DNA of 62,752 nt. It comes from Comamonadaceae bacterium (GTDB taxonomy: Bacteria > Pseudomonadota > Gammaproteobacteria > Burkholderiales > Burkholderiaceae_C). Both the position numbers and the translations under genes were made by a program. Of the stretch, positions 1 through 9,260 are shown piece after piece. Numbering within the stretch: position 1 is the first letter of the stretch; each line of letters begins with the position of its first letter. The notes under the pieces are model-generated. The model ran no database searches. It was given only the letters and a program-made list of their open reading frames with translations, and was not told where the DNA came from. The DNA lies in NCBI GenBank assembly GCA_947447985.1, contig CANFLX010000014.1:1-62752 (forward strand), given 5' to 3'.

Positions 1-222
1 GACGCCCTGGTGCGCGGCCAGCGCATTGAGATCCGGGGTTTTGGCAGCTTTTCTGTCAACCACCGTCCGCCCCGCATGGGCCGCAATCCGCGCAGCGGCG
101 AGAGCGTGGCCATCCCTGAGCGGCGCGTGCCGCACTTCAAGCCCGGCAAAGCCTTGCGCGAAGCCGTGGATGCCCAGACTGCCCAATTGCAAGACGTGCA
201 AGGCGTGCAAAGCCTGCGTTAA
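1..222 (+). CDS. ihfB: Integration host factor subunit beta (5' end missing)
   Basis: Only the last ~73 residues are visible, in frame from base 1 to the TAA at 220-222; the start lies before the window. IHF is a small basic heterodimer that binds and sharply bends DNA in the nucleoid, assisting transcription, replication and recombination. The HU/IHF signature RGFGSF is followed by the DNA-binding arm with [11 protein letters not shown], whose proline intercalates in known structures, and by the C-terminal helix PGKALREAV. The partner subunit IHF-alpha is encoded at 57728-58078. Downstream are lapA and lapB, a usual Burkholderiales arrangement. The family assignment is secure; beta is preferred over alpha because of this context. 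Confidence 0.93.
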   Translation, partial: DALVRGQRIEIRGFGSFSVNHRPPRMGRNPRSGESVAIPERRVPHFKPGKALREAVDAQTAQLQDVQGVQSLR

Positions 223-266
223 CCTGTGCGCTGACCGATAGAATCCGTCCGCCCCCTAGGAACGCC

Positions 267-566
267 ATGAAAACTCTTGTTTGGCTCGCCCAGTACCTGC
301 TGAAGGCGGCCATTTTTTTCACCCTGTTCGCCTTTGCCCTGAACAACCAAAGCGACGTCACCGTGCGTTTCTTTTTTGGCTACCAATGGACCGCGCCCTT
401 GGTGTTGGTGGTGCTGATTACCTTTGCCGCCGGCCTCTTGCTCGGCATCTTGGGCATGGTGCCGCGTTGGTGGCGCCAGCGCCGCGCCGCGTCGCGCGCC
501 CGCCACGGTCTGCCGCCTGCCGCTGTGGCGGATAGCTCGAACGCCTCAATCCCCCATGGACTTTGA
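267..566 (+). CDS. lapA: LapA-family inner-membrane protein (DUF1049)
   Basis: A 99-residue protein with two hydrophobic segments at about residues 9-25 and 42-64, separated by a short loop with NNQSDVTVRFFFGYQW, the LapA/DUF1049 pattern. It ends in a basic cytoplasmic tail (RWWRQRRAASRAR). In enterobacteria LapA works with LapB in controlling lipopolysaccharide synthesis and turnover of LpxC. The gene starts 44 bases after ihfB and overlaps the start of lapB by 11 bases, so the two are probably translationally coupled. No separate promoter is evident. Family and context agree; the detailed function in this organism is inferred. Confidence 0.9.
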   Translation: MKTLVWLAQYLLKAAIFFTLFAFALNNQSDVTVRFFFGYQWTAPLVLVVLITFAAGLLLGILGMVPRWWRQRRAASRARHGLPPAAVADSSNASIPHGL

Positions 567-1713
567 TCCGACCCTGATCCTGATGGGCCTGCCCGTGGCC
601 TTTGTGCTGGGCTGGCTGGCCTCGCGGCTGGACGTGCGTCAGCTACGCCTGGAAAACCGGCAAGCACCCAAAGCCTATTTCCGGGGTCTGAATTTTTTGC
701 TCAACGAGCAGCAAGACCAGGCCATCGACGCCTTCATCGAGGCCGTCCAGAACGACCCCGACACCTCGGAATTGCATTTCGCACTGGGCAATCTGTTTCG
801 CCGCCGCGGCGAATACCAGCGCGCCGTGCGCGTGCACCAGCATTTGCTCTCGCGGGGCGACATCAGCGCCGATGACCGCCACCGGGCACAGCATGGCCTG
901 GCCCTGGACTACCTGAAAGCCGGCCTGCTGGACCGGGCCGAAGCGGCCTTGCTGCAACTGGAAGGCACGCGTTTTGAAGCCGAAGCCCGTCTGGCGCTGC
1001 TGGCCAACTACGAGCGCTCACGCGACTGGCTGCAAGCCGCGGAAGTCGCTCACAAACTCGAGCTGTCCGACCAAGGCAGTTTTGCCGGACGCAGGGCCCA
1101 TTACCTGTGCGAACAGGCTGCCAGTCTGGCCGCCAACAGCGACCGCGCTCAGGCCCAGCAGGTACTGAGTCAGGCAATCACGCTGGCGCCCCACATGGCG
1201 CGGCCCCGCTTGGATTTGGCCCAGTTGCAGTTTCTGGAGGGTGAAAGCCCACGGGCCTTGGGCACCCTGATAGAGGCCATGGACGCCGCGCCCGCCGCAG
1301 TCGCTTTGATGGCGCAAGCGCTTCGTGTCTATGCCCAGGCCTGTGGCACGCCCGATGCCGCGCTTGTGCCCCTGAAGGCGGCTTATGCCCACAGCCCCTC
1401 GCTGGATGTGCTGGATGCGATCGTGGCGTTGGAGCGCGGGCGTGCCAGCTCCGAAGCCACGGCGCGCGACTGGTATGTGCACCACCTCGAGAAACAACCC
1501 TCCCTGGTGGCAGCCGCCCAATGGATCGCCGGTGAAAAACTCGAGCATGAACAATTCCATCCCCAAGTGCAGCGCGCACTCGACCACGCGGTCAAACCGC
1601 TCAAACGCTACCGCTGCGCCGCCTGCGGCTTTGAAGCCCAGCAGCACTTTTGGCACTGCCCGGGCTGCCAGGCCTGGGACAGCTACCCCCCGCGCCGCGT
1701 GGAAGAGTTGTGA
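556..1713 (+). CDS. lapB: LPS assembly protein LapB (TPR protein with rubredoxin-like zinc ribbon)
   Basis: A 385-residue protein starting at ATG 556 (MDFDPTLILMGLPV); the open frame extends further upstream, but this start gives the N-terminal membrane anchor (about residues 5-22) typical of the family. The middle consists of tetratricopeptide repeats, including FRGLNFLLNEQQDQAIDAF and ELHFALGNLFRRRGEYQRA. The C terminus is a rubredoxin-type metal knuckle with CAAC and CPGC pairs. LapB (YciM) tethers FtsH and regulates degradation of LpxC, balancing LPS against phospholipid. The gene overlaps lapA, and its TGA shares a base with the next start (TGATG). All family hallmarks are present. Confidence 0.93.
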   Translation: MDFDPTLILMGLPVAFVLGWLASRLDVRQLRLENRQAPKAYFRGLNFLLNEQQDQAIDAFIEAVQNDPDTSELHFALGNLFRRRGEYQRAVRVHQHLLSRGDISADDRHRAQHGLALDYLKAGLLDRAEAALLQLEGTRFEAEARLALLANYERSRDWLQAAEVAHKLELSDQGSFAGRRAHYLCEQAASLAANSDRAQAQQVLSQAITLAPHMARPRLDLAQLQFLEGESPRALGTLIEAMDAAPAAVALMAQALRVYAQACGTPDAALVPLKAAYAHSPSLDVLDAIVALERGRASSEATARDWYVHHLEKQPSLVAAAQWIAGEKLEHEQFHPQVQRALDHAVKPLKRYRCAACGFEAQQHFWHCPGCQAWDSYPPRRVEEL

Positions 1714-2687
1714 TGCCCACCCCTGATTTGATGAACACGATGACCCACCCCACCCCTGCCCTCATCACCCCCCAAGCGCTTGCCGCCTCCCGCGTTTTGG
1801 TTGTCGGCGACGTGATGCTGGACCGCTACTGGTACGGTGCCGTCGACCGCATCTCTCCCGAAGCCCCCGTTCCTGTGGTGCGCGTGACGCGCGAGGAAGA
1901 ACGTGGTGGCGGTGCCGCCAACGTGGCGGGCAATATTGCCGCACTGGGCGCGCAAGCCGCATTGCTGGCCGTGGTGGGCGACGATGAAGCCAGCCAGCAC
2001 CTCGAAGCACTGCTGGCAAAAACCGGCATTCAAACCCACTTCGGGCGCGACGCTGAACTCAAGACCACCGTCAAGCTGCGTGTGATTGGACGCCAGCAAC
2101 AGTTGCTGCGCCTGGACTTCGAAAACACCCCCAAAAACCGGGTACTGGCCGACCAAACGGCGCGCTTTTCGGCCCTGCTCCAGAGCCAGGACGCAGTCAT
2201 TTTTTCGGACTACGGCAAAGGCAGCCTGGCGCAAGTTGGCGACATGATTGCCAAAGCCCGTGCGGCGGGCAAGCCGATCTTGATCGACCCCAAGGGCAGC
2301 GACTACGCACGCTATGCCAACGCGACCGTCATCACCCCCAACCGCTCGGAAATGCAGGAAGTGGTCGGCCCCTGGAGCAGCGAAGAAGAACTGCGCACCA
2401 AAGCCCATGCCCTGCGCGAGCGCCTGCAATTGGACGCCGTGTTGGTCACCCGCAGCGAAGAAGGCATGACCTTGTTTGACGCAGCGGGCGAGTTGCATGT
2501 GAGCGCCCAGGCGCGCGAGGTGTTTGATGTGACGGGCGCAGGCGACACGGTGATTGCCACCATGGCCTCGCTCTTGGGCGCGGGTTTAAGCCTGCGCCAG
2601 GCCCTGCCCTGGGCCAACCGGGCCGGTGGCATCGTGGTCGGAAAATTTGGCACCGCCACGGTGTCTTACCAGGAGTTGTTTGCATGA
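1713..2687 (+). CDS. rfaE1: D-glycero-beta-D-manno-heptose-7-phosphate kinase
   Basis: A 324-residue PfkB/ribokinase-family sugar kinase that phosphorylates D-glycero-D-manno-heptose 7-phosphate at C1, in the ADP-heptose pathway for the LPS inner core. Visible motifs are [13 protein letters not shown] near the N terminus, [15 protein letters not shown] (PfkB signature 1) and the catalytic DVTGAGDT (signature 2). Only the kinase domain is present; the nucleotidyltransferase half of the fused E. coli HldE is absent, as is common in betaproteobacteria. The start at 1713 overlaps the lapB stop; ATGs at 1731 and 1740 are alternatives. It overlaps rfaD by four bases. Confidence 0.93.
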   Translation: MPTPDLMNTMTHPTPALITPQALAASRVLVVGDVMLDRYWYGAVDRISPEAPVPVVRVTREEERGGGAANVAGNIAALGAQAALLAVVGDDEASQHLEALLAKTGIQTHFGRDAELKTTVKLRVIGRQQQLLRLDFENTPKNRVLADQTARFSALLQSQDAVIFSDYGKGSLAQVGDMIAKARAAGKPILIDPKGSDYARYANATVITPNRSEMQEVVGPWSSEEELRTKAHALRERLQLDAVLVTRSEEGMTLFDAAGELHVSAQAREVFDVTGAGDTVIATMASLLGAGLSLRQALPWANRAGGIVVGKFGTATVSYQELFA

Positions 2688-3691
2688 CGCGCATCGTGGT
2701 CACCGGCGCCGCCGGCTTTATTGGCAGCCGCATCATTGCCGGGCTCAATGCCCGCGGCATCGAGGACATCATTGCCGTGGACGAACTCACCCAGGGCGAC
2801 AAGTTCCGCAACCTGGTGGATTTGAAAATCGCCGACTACGTGGACGCCGATACCTTTTACAAAGCCTTTGCGGCCCGCCAATACGGCCATGTAGAGGCGG
2901 TGTTTCATGAAGGCGCTTGCAGCGACACCATGGAGCAAAACGGCAAGTACATGATGCAGAACAACTTCGAGACCTCGAAGCAACTCTTCGTGGCCGCGCA
3001 GACGCAAGGAACCCGCTTGCTCTATGCATCGTCGGCCGCCACCTATGGCGGCTCCAGCACCTTCAAAGAAGACCCCGCCTTTGAAGCGCCGCTCAACGTC
3101 TATGGCTACTCCAAACTGCTGTTTGACCAGGTGATGCGCCGCGAGTTGGGCCCGCAGTTGCAAAACGCAAAAACGCAAGTCGTGGGCTTTCGTTACTTCA
3201 ACGTGTACGGCCCGCACGAGCAGCACAAAGGCCGCATGGCCAGCGTGGCCTTCCACCAGTTCCACCAGTTCAAAGCCGAAGGCCGCGTCAAGCTTTTTGG
3301 CGAATACGGCGGCTACGCAGCCGGTGCGCAAATGCGCGACTTTGTGTTCGTCAAGGACGTGGTCGATGTCAACCTTTGGTACTACGACCACCCTGAGACA
3401 AGCGGCATCTTCAACCTTGGAACCGGCCGCGCGCAAGCGTTCAATGATGTCGCCAGCGCCGTGGTCAACACCTTGCGCGCAGCGGACGGACACGCGCCCT
3501 TGTCTTTGGACACCCTGGCGGCCATGGGCCTGGTGGAATACATCGCCTTCCCTGACGCGCTGCGTGGCAAATACCAGTGCTACACGCAGGCGGACCTCAC
3601 GGCACTGCGCGCCAGCGGTTGCGACCACGCTTTTGCCGATGTCGCCACCGGCGTGGGCCAGTATGTGCAGTGGATGGCTGCGCAGCCCTGA
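2684..3691 (+). CDS. rfaD: ADP-L-glycero-D-manno-heptose 6-epimerase
   Basis: A 335-residue extended short-chain dehydrogenase that epimerises ADP-D-glycero-D-manno-heptose to the L-glycero form used in LPS core. The N terminus carries the nucleotide-binding motif GAAGFIGS, followed by the active-site YGYSK (Tyr-x-x-x-Lys) and the HldD-typical [19 protein letters not shown] segment. Length matches HldD enzymes. It overlaps the kinase gene by four bases (ATGA), so kinase and epimerase are likely made together. In many Burkholderiales cysM follows this gene; here a ComEA-like gene and crcB follow, and cysM sits at 24183-25085. Confidence 0.95.
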   Translation: MTRIVVTGAAGFIGSRIIAGLNARGIEDIIAVDELTQGDKFRNLVDLKIADYVDADTFYKAFAARQYGHVEAVFHEGACSDTMEQNGKYMMQNNFETSKQLFVAAQTQGTRLLYASSAATYGGSSTFKEDPAFEAPLNVYGYSKLLFDQVMRRELGPQLQNAKTQVVGFRYFNVYGPHEQHKGRMASVAFHQFHQFKAEGRVKLFGEYGGYAAGAQMRDFVFVKDVVDVNLWYYDHPETSGIFNLGTGRAQAFNDVASAVVNTLRAADGHAPLSLDTLAAMGLVEYIAFPDALRGKYQCYTQADLTALRASGCDHAFADVATGVGQYVQWMAAQP

Positions 3692-3717
3692 AACACCCTG
3701 TTGAATGGAGCGTTGTG

Positions 3718-4029
3718 ATGCCTTCAATGACCGCTGTGCGCAAGTTTGGAATGGCGCTGCTTCTCTCGGCCGTCACCGGCCTGAGCCTGGCCGCGGTCGA
3801 GGCCAATGACGCCGACGAGGCGGAACTCGACAGTGTCAAAGGCCTGGGGCCTGCGAGCACCGCGCGCATTTTGAAAGCGCGTGAGCAGGGTCCGTTCAAA
3901 GACTGGGCGGATTTTCTGAAACGGGTCAAAGGATTCAAAGCCAAAGCCGCAGAGCAGCTGTCGCAAGGCGGCCTCACGGTCAACGGCCAGCCTTTTGACG
4001 CAGCCAACACCACCAAGGCCAAGCCATGA
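3718..4029 (+). CDS. ComEA-like helix-hairpin-helix DNA-binding protein
   Basis: A 103-residue secreted or membrane-tethered protein. Residues about 9-26 form a signal or anchor (FGMALLLSAVTGLSLAAV), followed directly by a helix-hairpin-helix domain whose hairpin reads VKGLGPASTARILKAR. This is the small ComEA type, which binds double-stranded DNA in the periplasm during natural transformation; whether this organism is transformable cannot be seen here. ATG 3718 is chosen because the signal peptide begins there; the frame is open further upstream inside rfaD. It overlaps crcB by four bases. Confidence 0.83.
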   Translation: MPSMTAVRKFGMALLLSAVTGLSLAAVEANDADEAELDSVKGLGPASTARILKAREQGPFKDWADFLKRVKGFKAKAAEQLSQGGLTVNGQPFDAANTTKAKP

Positions 4030-4424
4030 TGTCCGTCTTCGCCATTTGTTTCGGTGCCTGCCTGGGCGCACTTGCCCGCTGGCAGCTAGGCCTGTGGCTC
4101 AACCCCATGGTAGTGCCTGGCGCGAGCATGCCTTTGGGGACCTTGGCGGCCAACTGGATCGGCGGCTATCTGGTGGGCCTGGCGGTGGGTGTGTTCCAGG
4201 CCATGCCGGAGTTAGATCCCACGTGGCGCCTGTTGCTGATCACCGGTTTCCTGGGCGCACTCACGACGTTTTCGAGCTTTTCAGCAGAAGTCGTGGCCAT
4301 GCTGGGCACGCAAAAATACCTGCTGGCCTTGAGCACGGCTGCCCTGCACTTGTTCGGCTCTCTGCTGCTCACGGTAGCGGGCCTGCGCACCGTGGCGTTT
4401 TTTCTGGCGCCGCAAGCGCTCTAG
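4026..4424 (+). CDS. crcB: Fluoride channel CrcB/Fluc
   Basis: A 132-residue, four-helix membrane protein of the CrcB/Fluc family, dual-topology dimers that export fluoride. The family signature GTLAANWIGGYLVG in the second helix and GFLGALTTFSSFSAE in the third (the TTFSS track lines the fluoride pore) are intact. No fluoride riboswitch is visible; instead the gene overlaps the ComEA-like gene by four bases and must be read as the end of the LPS operon or from an internal promoter. Its stop overlaps the stop of the convergent patatin-like gene by four bases. Confidence 0.93.
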   Translation: MMSVFAICFGACLGALARWQLGLWLNPMVVPGASMPLGTLAANWIGGYLVGLAVGVFQAMPELDPTWRLLLITGFLGALTTFSSFSAEVVAMLGTQKYLLALSTAALHLFGSLLLTVAGLRTVAFFLAPQAL

Positions 4425-5503
4425 AGCGCCAGGACCTGCGACATATCGGGCCGCTCCAGCCAAGCGGCAAATTCATCGGCCAATTGCTGCGCAGCGCCCG
4501 TCGCGCCCTGCCAGGCGGCTACGCGGCTGGACAAGTCATTGCCATAGCGCGTGAAGTCGGTGCGGTCCGGCAATTTGCCGTTGGGCAGGGTTTGCAGCCA
4601 CGCCGGGTTGGGGGCTAACAACACCATATTCGACAGCTTTGAGGTCGCGCCGTGCCTGTGTTTGAGTGCTTTGTCCAACCAACCGGGCACCACGGCCCGC
4701 TGGAAATGCGGGTACAGCACGATGGGCGCCTGGGACCGCGCGGCAGCGGGGTAGTCCAAGTGCAAGTGGTAGTCGGTAATGCCACCGTCCCAATACGCCC
4801 CTGGCGGTGCGCCCGCGATGTCGTGCACCGCCTCTAGCAAGAAGGGGATGGAGCAACTGGCTTGCAGCGCGCCCATGAAGTTGTCTTGCGTCAACGCATA
4901 TTGCAGGGTCGGATAGTCCTGATCGCCAAAGGGCAAAGCAGCGTCTTGCGCCGAAAACACCACACGGTCCAGCCACATTCCCATGGCGCGTCGCTGCACC
5001 GCATTGCTCAAAAAAGCGGCGGCATAGCCCAGCGGCGTTCGCCACGGGTGCTCGCGCGCCAGCAGCTTTTTTCCGTGCGAGGTCATGATGTGCAGGCGGT
5101 AGCGCGGGTGGCCCAACACCTCTTGGATGCGGCCACCGTAAAACAGCTGCAAATTGTCACCAAACTGTGCACTCACCTGCTTTGCTGGGACGCGTTTTTG
5201 CCCCTCGGGCAACTCGTAATGCTGGTGGATGTAGTCGTGCTCGAGCCGCTCAAAAGCGGCGACCGGCGCGTCCAGGCAGGCGGTCGCCATGCGCCAGGCG
5301 CCGATGGACGCACCCACCAAATCCACCGGCTGGCTGCTCTGGGGCAGCCACTGCCCAAACAAAAACCTGTCCAAGGGACCGAGGATCAAACCCTTGGGGC
5401 CACCGGCTGCTGCGGGGATGACCCCCACGTGCTGCGGCAACAGGCCGTGGGACGCTAGGTGCGCGCGCGCCTGCGGGCCAGCATAGATGTGAAGGGCTTG
5501 CAT
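4421..5503 (-). CDS. Patatin-like phospholipase family protein
   Basis: A 360-residue putative lipid acyl hydrolase. The oxyanion-hole glycines AAGGPKGLILG lie near residue 35, followed by the nucleophile elbow GASIG (Gly-x-Ser-x-Gly) near residue 66 and the second dyad member in WDGGITDYH near residue 240. Together they give the Ser-Asp dyad of patatins. No signal peptide is seen, so it is probably cytosolic or peripherally membrane-bound. It follows tex by 14 bases on the same strand and may be cotranscribed with it. Natural substrate is unknown. Confidence 0.85.
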   Translation of the reverse strand: MQALHIYAGPQARAHLASHGLLPQHVGVIPAAAGGPKGLILGPLDRFLFGQWLPQSSQPVDLVGASIGAWRMATACLDAPVAAFERLEHDYIHQHYELPEGQKRVPAKQVSAQFGDNLQLFYGGRIQEVLGHPRYRLHIMTSHGKKLLAREHPWRTPLGYAAAFLSNAVQRRAMGMWLDRVVFSAQDAALPFGDQDYPTLQYALTQDNFMGALQASCSIPFLLEAVHDIAGAPPGAYWDGGITDYHLHLDYPAAARSQAPIVLYPHFQRAVVPGWLDKALKHRHGATSKLSNMVLLAPNPAWLQTLPNGKLPDRTDFTRYGNDLSSRVAAWQGATGAAQQLADEFAAWLERPDMSQVLAL

Positions 5504-5517
5504 ACCTGTGCCCCGCC

Positions 5518-7932
5518 CTATTTGCGCAAGCCCTGGAGCTTGGAAAAGGCAGACGCCATGGCGCTGGGCGCCTGCGGCTCCGCGGTGCGTTGCGGCAGGC
5601 GTTGGTTGCGGTCGGCGCCCTCAAAACGGTTGCCGCGTGCGCCGCCCCGGTCGTCGGCGCGGCGCGGGGCCTCGCCCAGCTTCATGGTCAGGCCAATGCG
5701 CTTGCGCGCCACATCAACCTCGACCACCTGCACTTTGACAATGTCGCCTGTCTTGACCACCTCGCGGGCATCGCTCACAAACTTGTGCGACAACTGGCTC
5801 ACATGCACCAGACCGTCCTGGTGCACACCCAGGTCAATAAAGGCGCCAAAGGCGGCCACATTGCTCACCGTGCCTTCCAAAATCATGCCTTCCACCAGGT
5901 CTTTGATGTCGTTCACACCGTCTTGCAAGCGTGCGACCTTGAAATCGGGCCGCGGGTCGCGCCCGGGTTTTTCCAGCTCGCTCAAAATGTCTTGCACCGT
6001 GATGACACCCACTTGGTCGTTGGCAAACAGCGCGGGGCGCAGGGTGCGCAACATGTCGGCGCGCCCCATCAGTTCGGCCACGGGCTTGCCCGCTGTGGCA
6101 ATGATTTGCTCCACCACGGGATAGGTCTCGGGATGCACGCCGGTCATGTCCAGCGGGTTGTCGCCCCCGCGTATGCGCAAGAACCCGGCGCTTTGCTCAA
6201 AGGTCTTGGCACCCAAACCTGCCACTTGCAATAGCTGCTGGCGGTTGGCAAAAGCGCCATGGGTTTCGCGCCAGCGCACCACCGCCTTGGCCACCGTGCC
6301 CGACAGCCCTGAGACGCGCGACAGCAAGGGCACACTGGCCGTATTCAAATCCACGCCCACGGCGTTCACACAATCTTCCACCACGGTGGACAAGGTCCGC
6401 GCCAACTCGCTCTGGTTGACGTCGTGTTGGTACTGGCCCACGCCAATCGACTTCGGGTCGATCTTGACCAACTCCGCCAACGGGTCTTGCAGACGCCGCG
6501 CAATGCTGGCCGCGCCGCGCAGGCTCACGTCCACATCGGGCATTTCCTGGCTGGCATATTCACTGGCACTGTAGACCGAGGCACCCGCCTCGCTCACCAC
6601 CACCTTGTCCACCGCCTGAGCGCCTGTTTTGGCCAGCTGCTTGATCAGGTCCGCCGCCAGCTTGTCGGTCTCGCGGCTGGCCGTTCCGTTGCCAATGGCA
6701 ATCAGGTTGACGCCGTGGCGCACGCACAGCGCGCCCAGGGTGTGCAAAGCGCCGTCCCAGTCCTTGCGCGGTTCATGCGGAAAGACGGTGGCGGTATCGA
6801 CCAACTTGCCGGTCGCGTCTACCACAGCCACTTTCACCCCAGTGCGGATGCCAGGGTCCAAGCCCATCACCACGCGCGGCCCCGCCGGTGCGGCCAGAAG
6901 CAAATCCCGCACGTTGTCGGCAAAGACCTTGATGGCCACGCCTTCGGCATCTTCGCGCAGGCGCGCAAACAAATCGCGCTCCAAAGAAAGACTCAGCTTC
7001 ACGCGCCAGGCCCAGGCCACGCATTTGCGAATCAGGTCGTCGGCGGCACGCCCCTGGTGGCTCCAACCCAGCCGCAGCGCGATGCGCGCCTCGGCCAGGG
7101 AGACGACCGGGCCCTTGGGTTTGGCGGCAGACGCCTCCACCGCTACCAACGCCAGCGCGGCATCGGGCAGCACCAGCTTGGCATCCAGGATGTCGAGCGC
7201 GCGCCCCCGAAACACGGCCAGCGCGCGGTGCGAGGGCACGCGACCGATGGGCTCGTCGTAGGCAAAGTAGTCGCGGAACTTGGCCACATCGGGATGGTTT
7301 TCGTCTTTGCCCTCCACACGCTTGCTTTGCAGCAGGCCCTCGTTCCACAACCAGGCGCGCAGGTCTTGGACCACCGCAGGGTCTTCCGCCCAGCGCTCGC
7401 TCAGCAGGTCGCGCACGCCGTCGAGCACCGCCTGCACCGTTGAAAAATCGGCAGGTTTGTCCTCGCCTTCAGCCACGGAACGCAATGGGATCACATAGGC
7501 CAAGGCCTCTTGGGCCGGATCCAGACCTGGGTTCGCAAACAAGGCGGATGCCAATGGCTCCAAGCCGGCTTCGCGGGCCAGCTGCCCTTTGGTGCGGCGC
7601 TTGAGTTTGAACGGCAGGTAAATGTCTTCAAGCTCCTGTTTGGTGGCCGCGGCATCAATGGCCGCTTGCAGCGCGGGCGTTAACTTGCCTTGCTCATCGA
7701 TGGCTTTGGCCACCACCAAGCGGCGGTCTTGCAGTTCCCGCAGGTACGAAAGACGGGCTTCCAACTCGCGCAGTTGAATGTCGTCCAAACCCCCTGTCAC
7801 CTCTTTGCGGTAGCGGGCGATAAAGGGCACGGTCGCCCCGCTGTCCAGCAGCGCAACCGCAGACTCGACTTGGTGGGGATGGACACGGATTTCTTGCGCG
7901 ATTTGCGCGATGATTTTTTGCATGAAGGGCAC
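5518..7932 (-). CDS. tex: Tex-family RNA-binding transcription accessory protein
   Basis: An 804-residue Tex protein. In order: the helical Tex N-terminal region, a YqgF/RNase H-like domain starting GLDPGIRTG near residue 355, a helix-hairpin-helix segment (VDLNTASVPLLSRVSGLSG, near residue 520), and a C-terminal S1 RNA-binding domain (GTVSNVAAFGAFIDLG, near residue 690) followed by an Arg/Gly-rich tail. Tex binds RNA and is linked to transcription and stress tolerance; in Bordetella it was described as affecting toxin expression. The patatin-like gene follows after 14 bases. The family call is unambiguous. Confidence 0.95.
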   Translation of the reverse strand: MPFMQKIIAQIAQEIRVHPHQVESAVALLDSGATVPFIARYRKEVTGGLDDIQLRELEARLSYLRELQDRRLVVAKAIDEQGKLTPALQAAIDAAATKQELEDIYLPFKLKRRTKGQLAREAGLEPLASALFANPGLDPAQEALAYVIPLRSVAEGEDKPADFSTVQAVLDGVRDLLSERWAEDPAVVQDLRAWLWNEGLLQSKRVEGKDENHPDVAKFRDYFAYDEPIGRVPSHRALAVFRGRALDILDAKLVLPDAALALVAVEASAAKPKGPVVSLAEARIALRLGWSHQGRAADDLIRKCVAWAWRVKLSLSLERDLFARLREDAEGVAIKVFADNVRDLLLAAPAGPRVVMGLDPGIRTGVKVAVVDATGKLVDTATVFPHEPRKDWDGALHTLGALCVRHGVNLIAIGNGTASRETDKLAADLIKQLAKTGAQAVDKVVVSEAGASVYSASEYASQEMPDVDVSLRGAASIARRLQDPLAELVKIDPKSIGVGQYQHDVNQSELARTLSTVVEDCVNAVGVDLNTASVPLLSRVSGLSGTVAKAVVRWRETHGAFANRQQLLQVAGLGAKTFEQSAGFLRIRGGDNPLDMTGVHPETYPVVEQIIATAGKPVAELMGRADMLRTLRPALFANDQVGVITVQDILSELEKPGRDPRPDFKVARLQDGVNDIKDLVEGMILEGTVSNVAAFGAFIDLGVHQDGLVHVSQLSHKFVSDAREVVKTGDIVKVQVVEVDVARKRIGLTMKLGEAPRRADDRGGARGNRFEGADRNQRLPQRTAEPQAPSAMASAFSKLQGLRK

Positions 7933-8113
7933 GGGGGAAACACAAGACTCCTGCGCAGTTTACCGCCCGGCCCGGCATGGAACGGCAGCGGGTGCGGCAC
8001 TTCCAGGCATGGTGGCGCGCCGTACAGACCCCGAACGCCGAAAGACACAAGATGCCTAGGCAGACGGTGGAAACGCCCCCGCTGCAAGCCTTTATCAACT
8101 CAGAAAGCACACC

Positions 8114-8377
8114 ATGACATTGACAACCACCAAATCCCCCGCACCTGCTGCCCATCAAACCCTGCAGCAACACCACCAACAGGCGGGTGAGCACCTGCAG
8201 CAAGCCGCTGCGAGCCATCTGGCCGCTGCCAAGTCCCATGGCGCGGGCGATACCAAAGCGGCAACCCAGCAAGCGCAAATCGCCTCCGACCACACCGCGC
8301 ATGCCCAACAGCATGTGTCCCAAGCAGAGAAGCTGACCGCCCCTGGCACCGTCGCGCAAACCCCTAAAGCGCATTAA
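8114..8377 (+). CDS. Small His/Gln/Ala-rich hypothetical protein
   Basis: An 87-residue open frame with no family I recognise. It is rich in Ala, Gln and His (HHQQAGEHLQQAAASHLAAAKSH), almost free of aromatic residues, and lacks a signal peptide or membrane segment; the middle looks like an amphipathic helix or coiled coil with scattered His that could bind metal. Start ATG 8114 follows AGAAAG at -11. The base use is coding-like, and it stands alone between divergent tex and tRNA-Leu. Stress-induced or DNA-associated functions have been seen for proteins of similar composition, but nothing here proves one. Confidence 0.6.
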   Translation: MTLTTTKSPAPAAHQTLQQHHQQAGEHLQQAAASHLAAAKSHGAGDTKAATQQAQIASDHTAHAQQHVSQAEKLTAPGTVAQTPKAH

Positions 8378-8452
8378 GGTCTTTTTACCGGCTCGACCGC
8401 ACATGAGGGAAGCGCCCTCACCTTGTGTCATAATGCGAGTCCACCGATTACT

Positions 8453-8537
8453 GCCCGGGTGGTGAAATTGGTAGACTCAGGGGACTCAAAATCCCCCGCC
8501 GCAAGGCGTGCCGGTTCGAGTCCGGCCCCGGGCACCA
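8453..8537 (+). tRNA. tRNA-Leu (anticodon CAA)
   Basis: An 85-base class II tRNA. The acceptor arm GCCCGGG pairs with CCCGGGC, followed by discriminator A and an encoded CCA. The anticodon stem GGGGA/TCCCC holds a loop reading CTCAAAA, so the anticodon is CAA (codon UUG). The long variable arm (GCCGCAAGGC) and the T arm CCGG-TTCGAGT-CCGG are as expected for leucine tRNA. A TATAAT-like CATAAT lies 18 bases upstream (8429-8434). Confidence 0.97.
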
Positions 8538-8542
8538 CTGAC

Positions 8543-8576
8543 AAAGCCGCACTGTTGAAAAACAGGGCGGCTTTTT
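8543..8576 (+). terminator. Rho-independent terminator of tRNA-Leu
   Basis: AAAGCCGC-A-CTGTT pairs with AACAG-GGCGGCTTT around a GAAA tetraloop, followed by a run of T. It begins five bases after the tRNA CCA end, as expected for a solitary tRNA transcript. Confidence 0.85.
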
Positions 8577-8645
8577 CTTTGTCAAAGCGCCCATGCGCAT
8601 TTGCTTACACTTGGCTCTGTACTGACCATCCAACGCCTGACAGCC

Positions 8646-9158
8646 ATGAACACTTCCTCCGCCCACGCTGAAACCGCAGTCCAGTCCGCCATGGGCTTTG
8701 AGTGGTCCGAAAAGCTCTTGACCGGCGATGCGCGCATGGACCACACGCACCAGGAGTTTGCCGACCAACTCGCAGTGCTTCTGGCCACCCCACCGGCTGA
8801 GCAACTGCCCTTGTACGAGGCCTTTGTCGCCCATACCGTGGCGCATTTCGCACAGGAAGATCGCTGGATGCTGGCCACCGGCTTCACCGAGAGCAACTGC
8901 CACAGCGACCAGCACGCCATGGTGCTGGAAACCATGCAAGCCGTGGTCAAGCATTACCAGCTCGGCGAGACGGACATCATCAACCGCATGGGCGAAGCCC
9001 TGGGTGAGTGGTTTGGCCAGCACGCGCAAAGCATGGACGCGGGTTTGGCGCAGCACTTGCAGTCGGTGGGCTTTGACAGCGCCACCGAAACCCTGGCCGA
9101 CCCCGCGGCGATTCGCAACGTCACCGTGTCGGGTTGCGGCAGCGTCAGCTGCAGCTAA
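8646..9158 (+). CDS. Bacteriohemerythrin (hemerythrin domain protein)
   Basis: A 170-residue hemerythrin-like protein, a four-helix bundle that binds a di-iron centre and O2. The metal-ligand pattern is visible: DHTHQEF (His, and Glu four residues later), HTVAHFAQED (helix 2/3 His-x-x-x-Glu ligands) and HSDQHAMV (His-x-x-x-His type). ATG 8646 is chosen because homologous sequence (GFEWSEKLLTGDARMD) begins soon after; the upstream in-frame stretch looks like leader. The last residues contain CGSVSCS, an unusual Cys pair. It stands alone between tRNA-Leu and lldD. Oxygen sensing, storage or iron handling are possible roles. Confidence 0.88.
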   Translation: MNTSSAHAETAVQSAMGFEWSEKLLTGDARMDHTHQEFADQLAVLLATPPAEQLPLYEAFVAHTVAHFAQEDRWMLATGFTESNCHSDQHAMVLETMQAVVKHYQLGETDIINRMGEALGEWFGQHAQSMDAGLAQHLQSVGFDSATETLADPAAIRNVTVSGCGSVSCS

Positions 9159-9260
9159 GACGGCCCAAGAATTTTCAAGCGGCATCCTGCGGGTTTCACG
9201 CGCGGTCTGGGGCGCGGCCGCTAGGATCAGCCCACTCTTATTTCTCAGCGAGACCGCACC

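Noticed and set aside
4022-4424. Fluoride riboswitch before crcB
   Set aside because: The start overlaps the preceding coding region; no untranslated leader exists to hold a riboswitch.
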